Assembly (NCBI RefSeq): GCF_013459645.1
Contig: NZ_CP054861.1
Coordinates: forward strand, 1,042,001 to 1,106,000
DNA from: Martelella sp. NC20
Lineage (GTDB): Bacteria > Pseudomonadota > Alphaproteobacteria > Rhizobiales > Rhizobiaceae
Reading direction: 5' to 3'
DNA: 64,000 bases
The position numbers and the translations under genes are program-made. Of the stretch, positions 47,776-57,261 are shown in pieces. Below the pieces are notes generated by a model that worked only from the letters and a program-made list of their open reading frames with translations, did not search any database and was not told where the DNA came from. Each line of letters starts with the position of its first letter. Positions within the stretch are counted from its first letter, which is position 1.

Positions 47776-49140
47776 ATGACAGGCAGCGCGAGACCCAGGC
47801 TGGCATGGTTTGGGGATGATTTCACCGGCTCGGCCGCCGTTATGGAGGTGCTGGCATTCGCCGGGCTGAACGCGGTGCTGTTTTCCGATGTGCCGGGCGC
47901 GGCACTTGCCGGACGCTTCGCCAATGCCGATGCGCTCGGCGTCGCCTCCACCGCCCGCAGCCATGGACCGGCGTGGATGGCGGCCAACCTGCCGGCGCCG
48001 CTTGCCTGGCTCGATGCGACCGGGGCGGAGATCCTGCACTACAAGATCTGCTCGACCTTCGACTCCTCGCCAAGCGCGGGCAATATCGGCCGCGCCATCG
48101 AGATCGCGCTCGAAATCCGCGGCTCGCAGGCGGTTCCGCTAGTGACGGCGGCCCCGCAGATGCGCCGCTACCAGTCCTTCGGCCATCTCTATGCCGGGGT
48201 TTTCGAAGGCGTCTTCCGCCTCGATCGCCATCCCGTCATGGCCCGGCACCCGGTGACGCCGATGGACGAGGCCGATCTGTTGCGTCATCTCGCCCGCCAG
48301 ACCGACCTTGCCTCCGCGCTGATCGATCTCGAGGCGCTGTGGTCCGGTTCAGCGTCCGACGCGCTCGATCAGGCGATTGCCGCCGGTGCGAAGATCATCT
48401 CGCTCGACGACATGGAGCCCGTCAGCGAACTGGCCGTCGGCCGGCTGATCTGGGAAAACCGCGACCGCCTGAGGCTCGCCGTCGGCTCGCAGGGCCTCGA
48501 ATATGCGCTGGTGCGACACTGGCAGGAGACCGGCGAGATCGCGCCGGCCCCGGTCCCGAAAAGCGCGGGGCCCGTGGCGCAGATCGCCGCGATATCCGGC
48601 TCGGTCTCGCCGAGCACGGCCCGCCAGATCGCATGGTCGGCGGCCAACGGCTTTGAAATCATCGGCTTCGATGCGGCAAGCGTGATCGGCGATGCGCCGG
48701 CGCTCGAAGCCGAGATCGCCCGCGCGACCGGTGCGGCGCTGGACGCGCTTTCGACCGGGGCCAGCGTTCTGGTGACATCTGCCGCAGGCCCCGACGACCC
48801 GCGCGTTGCGGCCTTCAGGGCGGCGCTTTCCGCGTCATCGCTCGATTTCGAAACCGCCAATGCCCGGATCGGGCAGGCGCTTGGCCGGGTTCTCGACGGC
48901 GTATTGCAGCAATCCGGCCTCCGCCGCGCCGTCATCTCCGGCGGCGATACCTCCGGCCACGGCATGCGCGCGCTCGGCATCGAGGCGCTCACGGCGCTGG
49001 CGCCGACGATCCCCGGCGCAGCGCTCTGCCTCGGCCACAGCCAGGGCCGGCATGACGGGCTCCAGATCGCGCTGAAGGGCGGGCAGATGGGCTCTGAGGA
49101 CTTTTTCGGCTGGATCCGCGATGGCGGCGGGCCGCGATAG
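47776..49140 (+). CDS. oiaK: Four-carbon acid sugar kinase family (DUF1537), 3-oxo-isoapionate kinase-like (OiaK)
   Basis: A 454-residue DUF1537 kinase. The N-terminal substrate domain has LAWFGDDFTGSAAVMEVLAF. The C-terminal nucleotide domain has VISGGDTSGHGMRALGIEAL and ALKGGQMGSEDFF. DUF1537 members phosphorylate four-carbon acids or 3-oxo-isoapionate. Placed divergently from the ApnO-like gene and in a locus with a RuBisCO-like protein, the best fit is 3-oxo-isoapionate 4-kinase. AGGAG lies 11 nt before the ATG. Erythronate or threonate kinase is the main alternative, but no matching 4-phosphate dehydrogenase (PdxA2) is present. Confidence 0.72.
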   Translation: MTGSARPRLAWFGDDFTGSAAVMEVLAFAGLNAVLFSDVPGAALAGRFANADALGVASTARSHGPAWMAANLPAPLAWLDATGAEILHYKICSTFDSSPSAGNIGRAIEIALEIRGSQAVPLVTAAPQMRRYQSFGHLYAGVFEGVFRLDRHPVMARHPVTPMDEADLLRHLARQTDLASALIDLEALWSGSASDALDQAIAAGAKIISLDDMEPVSELAVGRLIWENRDRLRLAVGSQGLEYALVRHWQETGEIAPAPVPKSAGPVAQIAAISGSVSPSTARQIAWSAANGFEIIGFDAASVIGDAPALEAEIARATGAALDALSTGASVLVTSAAGPDDPRVAAFRAALSASSLDFETANARIGQALGRVLDGVLQQSGLRRAVISGGDTSGHGMRALGIEALTALAPTIPGAALCLGHSQGRHDGLQIALKGGQMGSEDFFGWIRDGGGPR

Positions 49141-49170
49141 GGCCGACGCTTCCGGGAGCGTCCGCGCCGG

Positions 49171-49914
49171 TCAGCTCTTCATCTGAAACACGTCGCGGGT
49201 GCGCTCGAGATGATGGCGCATTTCCTCGATCGCTCCGGCCGCGTCATGGGCGGCGATGTGATCGACGATCTTGTCGTGTTCGGCCAGCGTCAGTTCCTCG
49301 CCGCCGGAGCGGTGCAGCAGGCTGACGTGATATTCGAACAGCCAGCCGAGCATGGCGTCGGAGACCGAAACGATGATCGGGTTATCGGTGAGCGAGGCGA
49401 TCTTGCGGTGGAACTTCATGTCCGTGCCGATAAAGGCGGTCGCATCGCCGAGCTGGCTGCGCTGCAGCGCCACGAGATCGCGAAGTTCGGCGATATCGGC
49501 CTCGCTCGCCTTTTCGGCCGCCACCCGCACCATGCCGAGCTCGAACATCTGGCGGGCGTATTTGAGATGGTCGAGATTGGCGGGCGCCGCACTCAGCACC
49601 AGCCGGGCAAGCTCGTCGGACTGGGTCAGGATCGTCGCCGGGTTGATTTCCTTCACCCGCGAGCGCTCGCCGTGATTGATGGTGATCAGGCCGCTGTTAT
49701 GGAGCGATTGCAGCGCCTCGCGCACCGCCGGCCGACCCACGCCGAAGCGCTCCATCAGGCTGCGCTCGGAGGGCATGTAATCGCCGGGCTTCAGCTCGCC
49801 GCTGCGGATCATGTCATGCATCCGTTCCAGCACCTGGTCGGATAGCTTGCGGCGAACGATTTTGTCGCCTGCCTGTGCCCTGTTCATCGCGCGATGCTCT
49901 CCGGTGTTGTCCAT
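49171..49914 (-). CDS. GntR family regulator, FadR subfamily
   Basis: A 247-residue GntR regulator. The winged helix is KPGDYMPSERSLMERFGVGRPAVREAL (about residues 43-69), followed by a C-terminal FCD ligand domain with KFHRKIASLTDNPIIVSVSDA and AEHDKIVDHIAAHD, including the metal-binding His. FCD regulators usually bind sugar acids or other carboxylates. It lies tail-to-tail with oiaK (30 nt apart) and likely controls the locus through the TGGTATGA sites. AAGGA precedes ATG 49914. The next 100 bp (49915-50018) hold no gene. Confidence 0.88.
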   Translation of the reverse strand: MDNTGEHRAMNRAQAGDKIVRRKLSDQVLERMHDMIRSGELKPGDYMPSERSLMERFGVGRPAVREALQSLHNSGLITINHGERSRVKEINPATILTQSDELARLVLSAAPANLDHLKYARQMFELGMVRVAAEKASEADIAELRDLVALQRSQLGDATAFIGTDMKFHRKIASLTDNPIIVSVSDAMLGWLFEYHVSLLHRSGGEELTLAEHDKIVDHIAAHDAAGAIEEMRHHLERTRDVFQMKS

Positions 49915-50018
49915 GCCGTCCTTTAAAGAGATAGTGGCTTCGCCGCAATTAGTTGAGTCCCGTCAGGGGCTCATCTGCCCTTATACCCAGCTCTGCCGGC
50001 GCTGCGGAAGAAATTACC

Positions 50019-51752
50019 TCAACGCCAGTCGAAAGGCTGCAATCCGTCAACCGTCCCGTCCGTGAGGTTGGCTGTGAATTCGTGGCCGTCTTCCAATGCC
50101 AGCCGGGCCAGACCGCCCTCGATTCTTGCGCCGAACACCGCTTTTCCGGCACATCCGGCAAGCGCTTCCAGAACCCATGCCAGCGGCGAGGGCGTGCCGT
50201 CGTCGCAGAAAAGCCCGCGCGGGCCGTAAAGCGCGGACGGCGTCCAGACCGCCACATCGAACGGCGCCAGCGCTGTTGCAAGCCCCAGCGCATAGGCCGC
50301 GCCGAAGGCCGCGAAATGGCGCGGGTCGAAATCGGCCATGCAGACCCGGCCGCCGCCGGGATTGGGAATGGTGCGCGCGCCATAGGGATTTTGCCGCATC
50401 GCGATCGTCGCAGGTCCAATGCGGTAGGCGCGGTCCTTGACGATCGCCTTGGCCGAGCGGGCGATATGCGGGATCGCCTCCAGCGTCTCCAGCACCGAGA
50501 TATCGTCTGCCGCATGCACGATCGGGCAAAGGCCGTGGGTGACGAAATCGAGGTGGTCGAGCGGCGGGCGCTTGCGGTTCAGCTCCGGAAAGAAGCTCGC
50601 CATGCCGCCGCCGCGCGAAATATCGGGAAAGGCCCGGGCCGCAGCGCCATGGATTTCCTCCAGCGGCGGGCAGGGCGGCCATTGCGAACCGGGCGGGGTC
50701 GACTGGCGGTCAACCGAGGGACAGACGAAAACCGAGGCGGGAACCAGACCCGCAGTTTTCATCGCGGCCGCGTGGGCCGCCAGTTCGTCGGCCGGGCTGT
50801 CGTCGCCGTCGAACCGGCAGATCAGCTCGAGATCGTAGGCCGGATGCGGCAGCACCGCCTGAAGCGCTGCAAAGGCCGCGATCTGCGGGCCGGCCGGTTC
50901 TGCCGCGGCATCGATATGGCAGAGCAGCCGTTGCGGGCCGACGATATCGAAATCTTCGCGGTTTGCGGCAAGCCGCAACGCATCCCCGGCCGTCAGCACC
51001 AGTGCCGTCTCGGGAAACCGGGCCGGCTGCGAAGGGTTGGCGGCGGCAGGCAGCACGGTTGCGGCATCGGCCTTCCAGGTGATCTCGACGGATTGCGACA
51101 GGGTTTCGCCATCAGCAATCCGATAGGGCCATGGCAGCGCCAGCGGCCGGTTATAGGTCTTGAACGAGGCATCGCCCCATTGCCGCTGGTCCTCCATCTC
51201 GAAGACATCGCCACAAAAGGCAGTGCGCACCGCAAAGCCGTTGGCGCGGTGTTCCAGCGCCGCGATATCCATGAACGGCTGCCAGGGTTCGATCAGCGCC
51301 GGAAACCGGCCCTCCTCGACGCTGCCGTCGGCATGGGTAGCCCGGGCCGGCGCCCCGGCGACGCCTTCGATCGGGTGCAGCACCGTAAAGCCCGCACGGT
51401 TGGTTTCGAAAGTCCCGGCGGCACGGCCCTCGGCCTGCACAATCAGACGGCCGGCGGCAAGGGAGACGCGGACGGTGACATCGAGCCGCGCATCGCCCGA
51501 CCGGAACGTCATCGGGATCGCGATCCGGAGCGCCTCGTCCCGTTCACGGAAGATCGCGCCGATCCCGGGCGCGATCGTGCCCCAGTCGCGATCGCGCGCC
51601 AGAAAGGCGACCGAGCGCATGATTTCCGTTCCCCGGAAGGTGAGATGCCGCAGCGCGCCCTCCTGCAGCGTCACCGCCACATCGCCGTAAACCAGCCGCT
51701 CGGAGACCGCCGGCTTCTGACTGGTGCCGTAAAGGGAAACGGGATCGGTCAC
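50019..51752 (-). CDS. apnL: D-apionolactonase-like protein (ApnL)
   Basis: A 577-residue cytoplasmic protein without signal peptide. The N-terminal half is beta-rich (GDVAVTLQEGALRHLTFRGTEIMRSVAFLARDRDWGTI), and the C-terminal half has barrel-like segments (DFVTHGLCPIVHAADD, RIGPATIAMRQNPYGARTIP). It matches what I know of the D-apionolactonase family, which opens D-apionolactone to D-apionate. The start overlaps the stop of the apsD-like gene (ATGA), which would supply the lactone. No close family with another function is recognised, so confidence in the protein is high but in the name moderate. Confidence 0.65.
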   Translation of the reverse strand: MTDPVSLYGTSQKPAVSERLVYGDVAVTLQEGALRHLTFRGTEIMRSVAFLARDRDWGTIAPGIGAIFRERDEALRIAIPMTFRSGDARLDVTVRVSLAAGRLIVQAEGRAAGTFETNRAGFTVLHPIEGVAGAPARATHADGSVEEGRFPALIEPWQPFMDIAALEHRANGFAVRTAFCGDVFEMEDQRQWGDASFKTYNRPLALPWPYRIADGETLSQSVEITWKADAATVLPAAANPSQPARFPETALVLTAGDALRLAANREDFDIVGPQRLLCHIDAAAEPAGPQIAAFAALQAVLPHPAYDLELICRFDGDDSPADELAAHAAAMKTAGLVPASVFVCPSVDRQSTPPGSQWPPCPPLEEIHGAAARAFPDISRGGGMASFFPELNRKRPPLDHLDFVTHGLCPIVHAADDISVLETLEAIPHIARSAKAIVKDRAYRIGPATIAMRQNPYGARTIPNPGGGRVCMADFDPRHFAAFGAAYALGLATALAPFDVAVWTPSALYGPRGLFCDDGTPSPLAWVLEALAGCAGKAVFGARIEGGLARLALEDGHEFTANLTDGTVDGLQPFDWR

Positions 51753-52768
51753 AGTTCCTCCAGCTTGACGGTGCGCCCTTCGGCTGCGGAAAGATAGGCC
51801 GCCTCGACCAGCGCGAAGGTGTTGAGATTGTCGGCGCCGGCGGTTTCAGGAATGCGGCCCTCGCGCAGGCAATCGACGAAATGGCGCTGGATGATGGCGA
51901 CGCTTTCCTGGATATTGTGCCAGGGCCGCTCCGCCCAGGAAAGCACCGGGGGCGCGACATCGCGGGTCTCGTTGCTGCCGCCGGTCTGGATTGTCAGCCG
52001 GTAGCCGGCATCGAGCCGCAACGTGCCTTCCGTGCCGTCGATTTCCAGCAGCGTCTCGGGAAACGTCTCAGGCTCACGTTTCGTGGCATAGGAGCAGTCG
52101 ACCACGCTGGTGACGCCGTCGGTATGGACCAGAAGCATGGTCGCGACATCCTCGCCGTTGATCTTCGGATTGACGCGTCTGGTGCTGGCGGTGATCGTGG
52201 AGACTTCGCCGAACAGCGCACGGGCGATATCGAGAATGTGAATGCCCAGATCCTCGATGATGAAGCGCTTGCCCTCGGCAAGATAGGGCTGGCCGGCATA
52301 GACGTCGTAACCGGAGCGGAAACTGACGCGGCCGAAGAACGGCGTGCCGATCGCGCCGGCGCGCAATGCCTCGATCGCCGCGCGCACCGCCGATTGCCAG
52401 CGGAAATTCTCGTGCACCATCAGCACCGTGCCGGCGGCATCGGCGGCCGCGACCATGGCGCGGGCATCGCCGATGTTTTCGGCAAACGGCTTCTGGCAGA
52501 TGATGTGGACGCCGGCTTTCGCCGCAGCCTCCACCAGCAGGCGATGCGACGGCGCGGTGGTGGCGATATCGACGAAATCGAAACCGCCATCGGCAAACAT
52601 CTCGGCTGCGTCGCTGTAGCGGCGGTCGATGCCGAAAAGATCGCCGGTCTCGGCGAGCCGCCCGGCATCGCGGTCGCAGAGCGCCACGATCCCGACGCCG
52701 TCGATATCGTTCCAGGCGTGGAGCTGATTGCGGGCGAAGAAGCCGCAGCCGATGAGAGCGCCCTTCAT
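51749..52768 (-). CDS. apsD: Gfo/Idh/MocA family dehydrogenase, D-apiose dehydrogenase-like (ApsD)
   Basis: A 339-residue NAD(P)-dependent sugar dehydrogenase. ALIGCGFFARNQLHAW (residues 4-19) is the Rossmann turn, CQKPFAENIGDA carries the catalytic Lys of the EKP-like motif, and IIEDLGIHILDIARALFG the family Asp and His. Members of this family include D-apiose dehydrogenase, which yields D-apionolactone. It sits 12 nt after the permease stop and overlaps apnL, so transport, oxidation and lactone opening are one transcription unit. Other aldose substrates remain possible. Confidence 0.72.
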   Translation of the reverse strand: MKGALIGCGFFARNQLHAWNDIDGVGIVALCDRDAGRLAETGDLFGIDRRYSDAAEMFADGGFDFVDIATTAPSHRLLVEAAAKAGVHIICQKPFAENIGDARAMVAAADAAGTVLMVHENFRWQSAVRAAIEALRAGAIGTPFFGRVSFRSGYDVYAGQPYLAEGKRFIIEDLGIHILDIARALFGEVSTITASTRRVNPKINGEDVATMLLVHTDGVTSVVDCSYATKREPETFPETLLEIDGTEGTLRLDAGYRLTIQTGGSNETRDVAPPVLSWAERPWHNIQESVAIIQRHFVDCLREGRIPETAGADNLNTFALVEAAYLSAAEGRTVKLEEL

Positions 52769-52780
52769 GAAAACCTCTTC

Positions 52781-53839
52781 CTATTTGCCGACAGCGGCCT
52801 GCGCCTGCAGCGCAACCCGTGCCTGAACCCGCTGCTGGGCCTGATCGATGACCACGGCGGCGATGATGACCACGCCCTTGATCACGGTCTGCCAGAACGC
52901 CGAGACGCCCATCATCACCAGCCCGTCGGAGAGCACGCCGATGACGAAGGCGCCGATGATGGTGCCGCCGATCCTGCCGCGCCCGCCGGACATCGAGGTG
53001 CCGCCGAGAACCGCTGCCGCAATCGCGTTCAACTCGAAAGTATCGCCGGTTGCCGGATGGGCCGCAACAAGCTGGGAGGAAATAATGATGCCCACCAGCG
53101 CCGCGCAGAAGCCGGAGAACATGTAGACGAAATATTTGACGTGGGTGACTTTCACGCCCGAAAGCCCTGCCGCACGCTCATTGCCGCCGACGGCGTAGAT
53201 GAACCGGCCGAGCGGCGTGCGCCTGGCGATATAGGCGGCGAGAAGCCCGACGGCGATCAGCATCCAGATCGAGATCGGGATACCGAGGAAGGAGCCTGTG
53301 CCGATGAGGCGATAGCTGGCGGAACCGTATTCGGCGCTGCCGGTGAGATTGGGAAAGGTTTCGCCCTCGCTCGACAGCATCGCCGCGCCGCGGGCGATGT
53401 AAAGCGTGCCGAGCGTTGCGATGAACGGGGCGACGTTGAGCTTGGTGATCAGGAACCCGTTCAGCGCGCCGATCGCGATGCCGACCAGCGCCACGATCAG
53501 GCATATTTCCAGCGTGTTGAACTGCACCGTCCAGCCGATGCCGAGATCGATGCCGTTCAACAACAGATAGCCGGCGACCATGCCGCAGAGGCCGACGATC
53601 GAACCCACCGACAGGTCGATGCCGCCCGAAATGATGACGAAGGTCATGCCGATCGCCAGAAACGCGTTCAGCGCCACATGCTTCGACATGATCACGAAAT
53701 TCGCCGTCGACAGGAAGTTCGGCGCGAAGATCGCAAAGAAAACGAACACGAGGATCAGCGCGATGAAGGTTCGGGCCTTCATCAGCATCAGCAATGCGCT
53801 CGGGGCCTGCCCGACGCCGTTTGCGGTCATGTCAGTCAT
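52781..53839 (-). CDS. Sugar ABC transporter permease, RbsC-type (second importer)
   Basis: A 352-residue CUT2 permease with about ten membrane helices. ISGGIDLSVGSIVGLCGMVAG, FIATLGTLYIARGAAMLSSEG and YAVGGNERAAGLSGVKVTH match RbsC, and VLGGTSMSGGRGRIGGTIIGA lies near the end. The start at 53839 overlaps the first base of the ATPase stop. With the linked binding protein and ATPase it would import the sugar processed by the downstream genes, probably D-apiose. Confidence 0.88.
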   Translation of the reverse strand: MTDMTANGVGQAPSALLMLMKARTFIALILVFVFFAIFAPNFLSTANFVIMSKHVALNAFLAIGMTFVIISGGIDLSVGSIVGLCGMVAGYLLLNGIDLGIGWTVQFNTLEICLIVALVGIAIGALNGFLITKLNVAPFIATLGTLYIARGAAMLSSEGETFPNLTGSAEYGSASYRLIGTGSFLGIPISIWMLIAVGLLAAYIARRTPLGRFIYAVGGNERAAGLSGVKVTHVKYFVYMFSGFCAALVGIIISSQLVAAHPATGDTFELNAIAAAVLGGTSMSGGRGRIGGTIIGAFVIGVLSDGLVMMGVSAFWQTVIKGVVIIAAVVIDQAQQRVQARVALQAQAAVGK

Positions 53840-55395
53840 TATGCGGTCTTCCTGTTCAACTGATCGGCGTCCGGATTGTGGCCCGCGGCCGATGCCTGGA
53901 CGAGCCTGGTGTCGGTTGCCTCGTCGCGATTGAAGTTTCCGGTGATGCGGCCGTTCGACATCACGATGATCCGGTCGGAAAGGCTCAGCACTTCCTCCAG
54001 ATCCGACGTGACGAAGACGATGCCGAGGCCTTCGGCGGCAAGCTGGCGCATGACGCGGAACACCTCGGCCTTGGCGCCGATATCGATGCCGCGCGACGGC
54101 TCGTCCATCAACAGCACCTTGGGGCCGGTCATCAGCGCCTTGGAAATCACTACTTTCTGCTGGTTGCCGCCAGACAGCGACGATACCGGGTTTTCCGGCG
54201 AGGCGATCTTGATCACCATGCGCATGACGAACTCGGCCACCCGGCTTTTCTCGGCCTTGAGGTTCATGTGAAAGCCCCGCGTCACCGCACCGAGCGAACT
54301 CAGCGTCATGTTCTCGCGAATGGAAAGGATCTGCACCAGGCCGTCATGCTTGCGGTCTTCCGGGATCAGCGCCAGCCCGTGGGCAATGCGATCGGACACG
54401 CTGGGCTTGCGCATCTGCTTGCCGTTGACCCAGACCTTGCCGTCGGCCAGATGATGGCGTCCGATGATGGTTTCCAGCAGCTCGGTGCGGCCTGCGCCCA
54501 TCAACCCGTAAATGCCGAGGATTTCGCCCTGGCGCAGGCTGAAGGAGACGCCGTCGACCACGAAGCCGCCGGCGGAATCCGGTAGCCTTATATCCTCGAC
54601 CCGGAGGGCTTCCTCGCCAAAGGGATGCTCGATCTCCTTGGCGAAATCCTTGGAACTCTCGCCGATCATGGAGCGCACGATCCACGGCACGTCGACGCCC
54701 TCCATCGAGCGCGCGCCGGTGATCGCGCCGTCGCGCAACACGGTGATGTAATCGCCGACGCGGATCAACTCGTCCATGCGGTGGGAAATGTAGACCAGGC
54801 CGACGCCTTCGGCCTTCAGCTCGGCGATCACCTTGAACAGGATCTCGACCTCGGTTGCCGACAGCGCCGAGGTCGGCTCGTCGAGGATCAGGATCTTCGC
54901 CTTGCGCGCCAGGCTCTTGGCGATTTCGACGATCTGCTGCTGACCGACCTTGAGGTCGCCGACCAGCGTGTCGGGATCGATATTGTGCTCCAGCCGCTTC
55001 ATCAGCCTGCGGGTTTCCGCGCGCTGGGCGTCGGCGTCGATATCGAAGCCGTAGCGGGTCTTCTCATGCGCCATGAAGATGTTTTCGGCGACGGTCAGAT
55101 TGGGAAACAGGTTGAGTTCCTGGAAGATCATGCCGATGCCGTGACGCTCGGCATCGTCGGTTGTATTGAACTGAACTTCCTCGCCATCCATTTCCAGACG
55201 GCCCTCGGTGAGCTGCTCGACGCCGGCGATCACCTTCATCATCGTCGACTTGCCGGCGCCGTTTTCGCCGACCAGCACGTTGACCGCGCCCATGCGCAGT
55301 TCGAAATCGACCGATTTCAGCGCCACCGTGCCCGGATAGACCTTGGTTCCGCCGATGATCTTCAGGCCGACGGGATGTTCTTCGGCCGTCGTCAT
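53839..55395 (-). CDS. Sugar ABC transporter ATPase, RbsA-type (second importer)
   Basis: A 518-residue double ATPase. First domain: GENGAGKSTMMK, LKVGQQQIVEIA, ILILDEPTSAL. Second domain: GLMGAGRTELLETI (degenerate Walker A as usual), LSGGNQQKVVIS and VLLMDEPSRGID. It is paralogous to the ATPase at 35492-37045. The start overlaps the DUF2291 gene stop by 4 nt, exactly the same arrangement as in the first transporter operon. Confidence 0.9.
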   Translation of the reverse strand: MTTAEEHPVGLKIIGGTKVYPGTVALKSVDFELRMGAVNVLVGENGAGKSTMMKVIAGVEQLTEGRLEMDGEEVQFNTTDDAERHGIGMIFQELNLFPNLTVAENIFMAHEKTRYGFDIDADAQRAETRRLMKRLEHNIDPDTLVGDLKVGQQQIVEIAKSLARKAKILILDEPTSALSATEVEILFKVIAELKAEGVGLVYISHRMDELIRVGDYITVLRDGAITGARSMEGVDVPWIVRSMIGESSKDFAKEIEHPFGEEALRVEDIRLPDSAGGFVVDGVSFSLRQGEILGIYGLMGAGRTELLETIIGRHHLADGKVWVNGKQMRKPSVSDRIAHGLALIPEDRKHDGLVQILSIRENMTLSSLGAVTRGFHMNLKAEKSRVAEFVMRMVIKIASPENPVSSLSGGNQQKVVISKALMTGPKVLLMDEPSRGIDIGAKAEVFRVMRQLAAEGLGIVFVTSDLEEVLSLSDRIIVMSNGRITGNFNRDEATDTRLVQASAAGHNPDADQLNRKTA

Positions 55396-56030
55396 GGATC
55401 GACCTCGATAACCGTCGGAACGATCTCCGGCGCGTCGTCCACGCTGCGCATGGTGTAGACGCCGGTGAACGAGACCGTCTTGCCGATCACATCGCCTTCC
55501 GGAATATCGAGGCCGGCATGGGCCTTCTCGTTCATCGCCCGGGCAAGCTTGGCAAACTCGATCTGGTCGCGGAAATCGGTGAAGACGATGAACGGCATGG
55601 CATCGCGCAGCGCGGTGCCGCGAATGATCGGGCCGATCTGCAGCGTGACGTCGGGTTTGCCGTCGCCATTCATGTCGACTTCCATCCTGGCCGCGCGGCT
55701 GTCGAGCTTGGCTTCCGTCACGGTGCCTGCGCCGCTGACGACGAAGTTCCAGGGGTTGGCCTCGCCCTCGGGCCTGAGGCCGTAGCTGTTGCCGGCGGTT
55801 TCGACGCCGGCGGAAAGCGCCTTCTGCAGGGTGTCGTAATCGACGGTATGCTCCGCGATCACCGGCAATACCTTGGTCGACCAGTTTTCATCGGCATAGG
55901 CAGCCATCCGGGCCTCGTCGGTCTGCGCCGCAGCGGTTTCAGCATCGGGCTTGTCGGTCGGCACCAGCTTGCAGCCGCCAAGAGGCAGCAGGAGCGCAAG
56001 GATCGCCGCCGACAGTTTCATCGCGTGCAT
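55392..56030 (-). CDS. DUF2291 family lipoprotein of the second transporter operon
   Basis: A 212-residue DUF2291 protein. The signal peptide ends in the lipobox LGGC with Cys20 as lipid anchor. The family block VTLQIGPIIRGTALRDAMPFIVFTDFRDQIEFAKLARAMN corresponds to the one in the 34827-35495 protein. AGGTG precedes ATG 56030; an in-frame ATG three codons later is possible. Function unknown. Its fixed place between binding protein and ATPase genes suggests a periplasmic accessory of the importer. Confidence 0.83.
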   Translation of the reverse strand: MHAMKLSAAILALLLPLGGCKLVPTDKPDAETAAAQTDEARMAAYADENWSTKVLPVIAEHTVDYDTLQKALSAGVETAGNSYGLRPEGEANPWNFVVSGAGTVTEAKLDSRAARMEVDMNGDGKPDVTLQIGPIIRGTALRDAMPFIVFTDFRDQIEFAKLARAMNEKAHAGLDIPEGDVIGKTVSFTGVYTMRSVDDAPEIVPTVIEVDP

Positions 56031-56094
56031 GTCACACCTGTTCAGGATCTCGGTAATGGCCGGGTCCGGCAAAAGGCCGCCGGACCCGCGTCGA

Positions 56095-57045
<951 letters not shown>

Positions 57046-57093
57046 TCAGTCCATCCTCCATGGATGGCTATCTCCCTGAATGGTGGAAACCTG

Positions 57094-57128
57094 TGGTATG
57101 ACAAATCATTTGTCAACAGGTATGATGA
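57094..57128. promoter_or_regulatory. GntR-type operator in the SBP / RuBisCO-like divergent promoter
   Basis: TGGTATGACAA (57094-57104) overlaps the perfect 17-bp palindrome TGACAAATCATTTGTCA (57099-57115), and AGGTATGATGA follows at 57118-57128. TGGTATGAYMA is shared with the site between apnO and oiaK. The arrangement fits a FadR-type GntR dimer controlling both directions. Confidence 0.55.
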
Positions 57129-57261
57129 GCATTACAGATGAAAACCGGCCGCCGATGGAGGCTCGTTCGCCAAAGTCCCGGCAACCGGGTAAAGCCGGGG
57201 AAACACGGAAACGCACGGCCGATGCGGGGCTTTCGGCCAGCGGAACGACATGGAGGAACGC

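Noticed and set aside
47776..49140. Erythronate or threonate kinase for the DUF1537 protein
   Set aside because: No PdxA2-type 4-phosphate dehydrogenase lies near, while an ApnO-like enzyme and a RuBisCO-like protein do. Not fully excluded.
51881..53863. A 660-codon plus-strand frame across the apsD-like gene and permease
   Set aside because: Antisense to two recognised genes with biased His/Arg/Asp composition; treated as a shadow.
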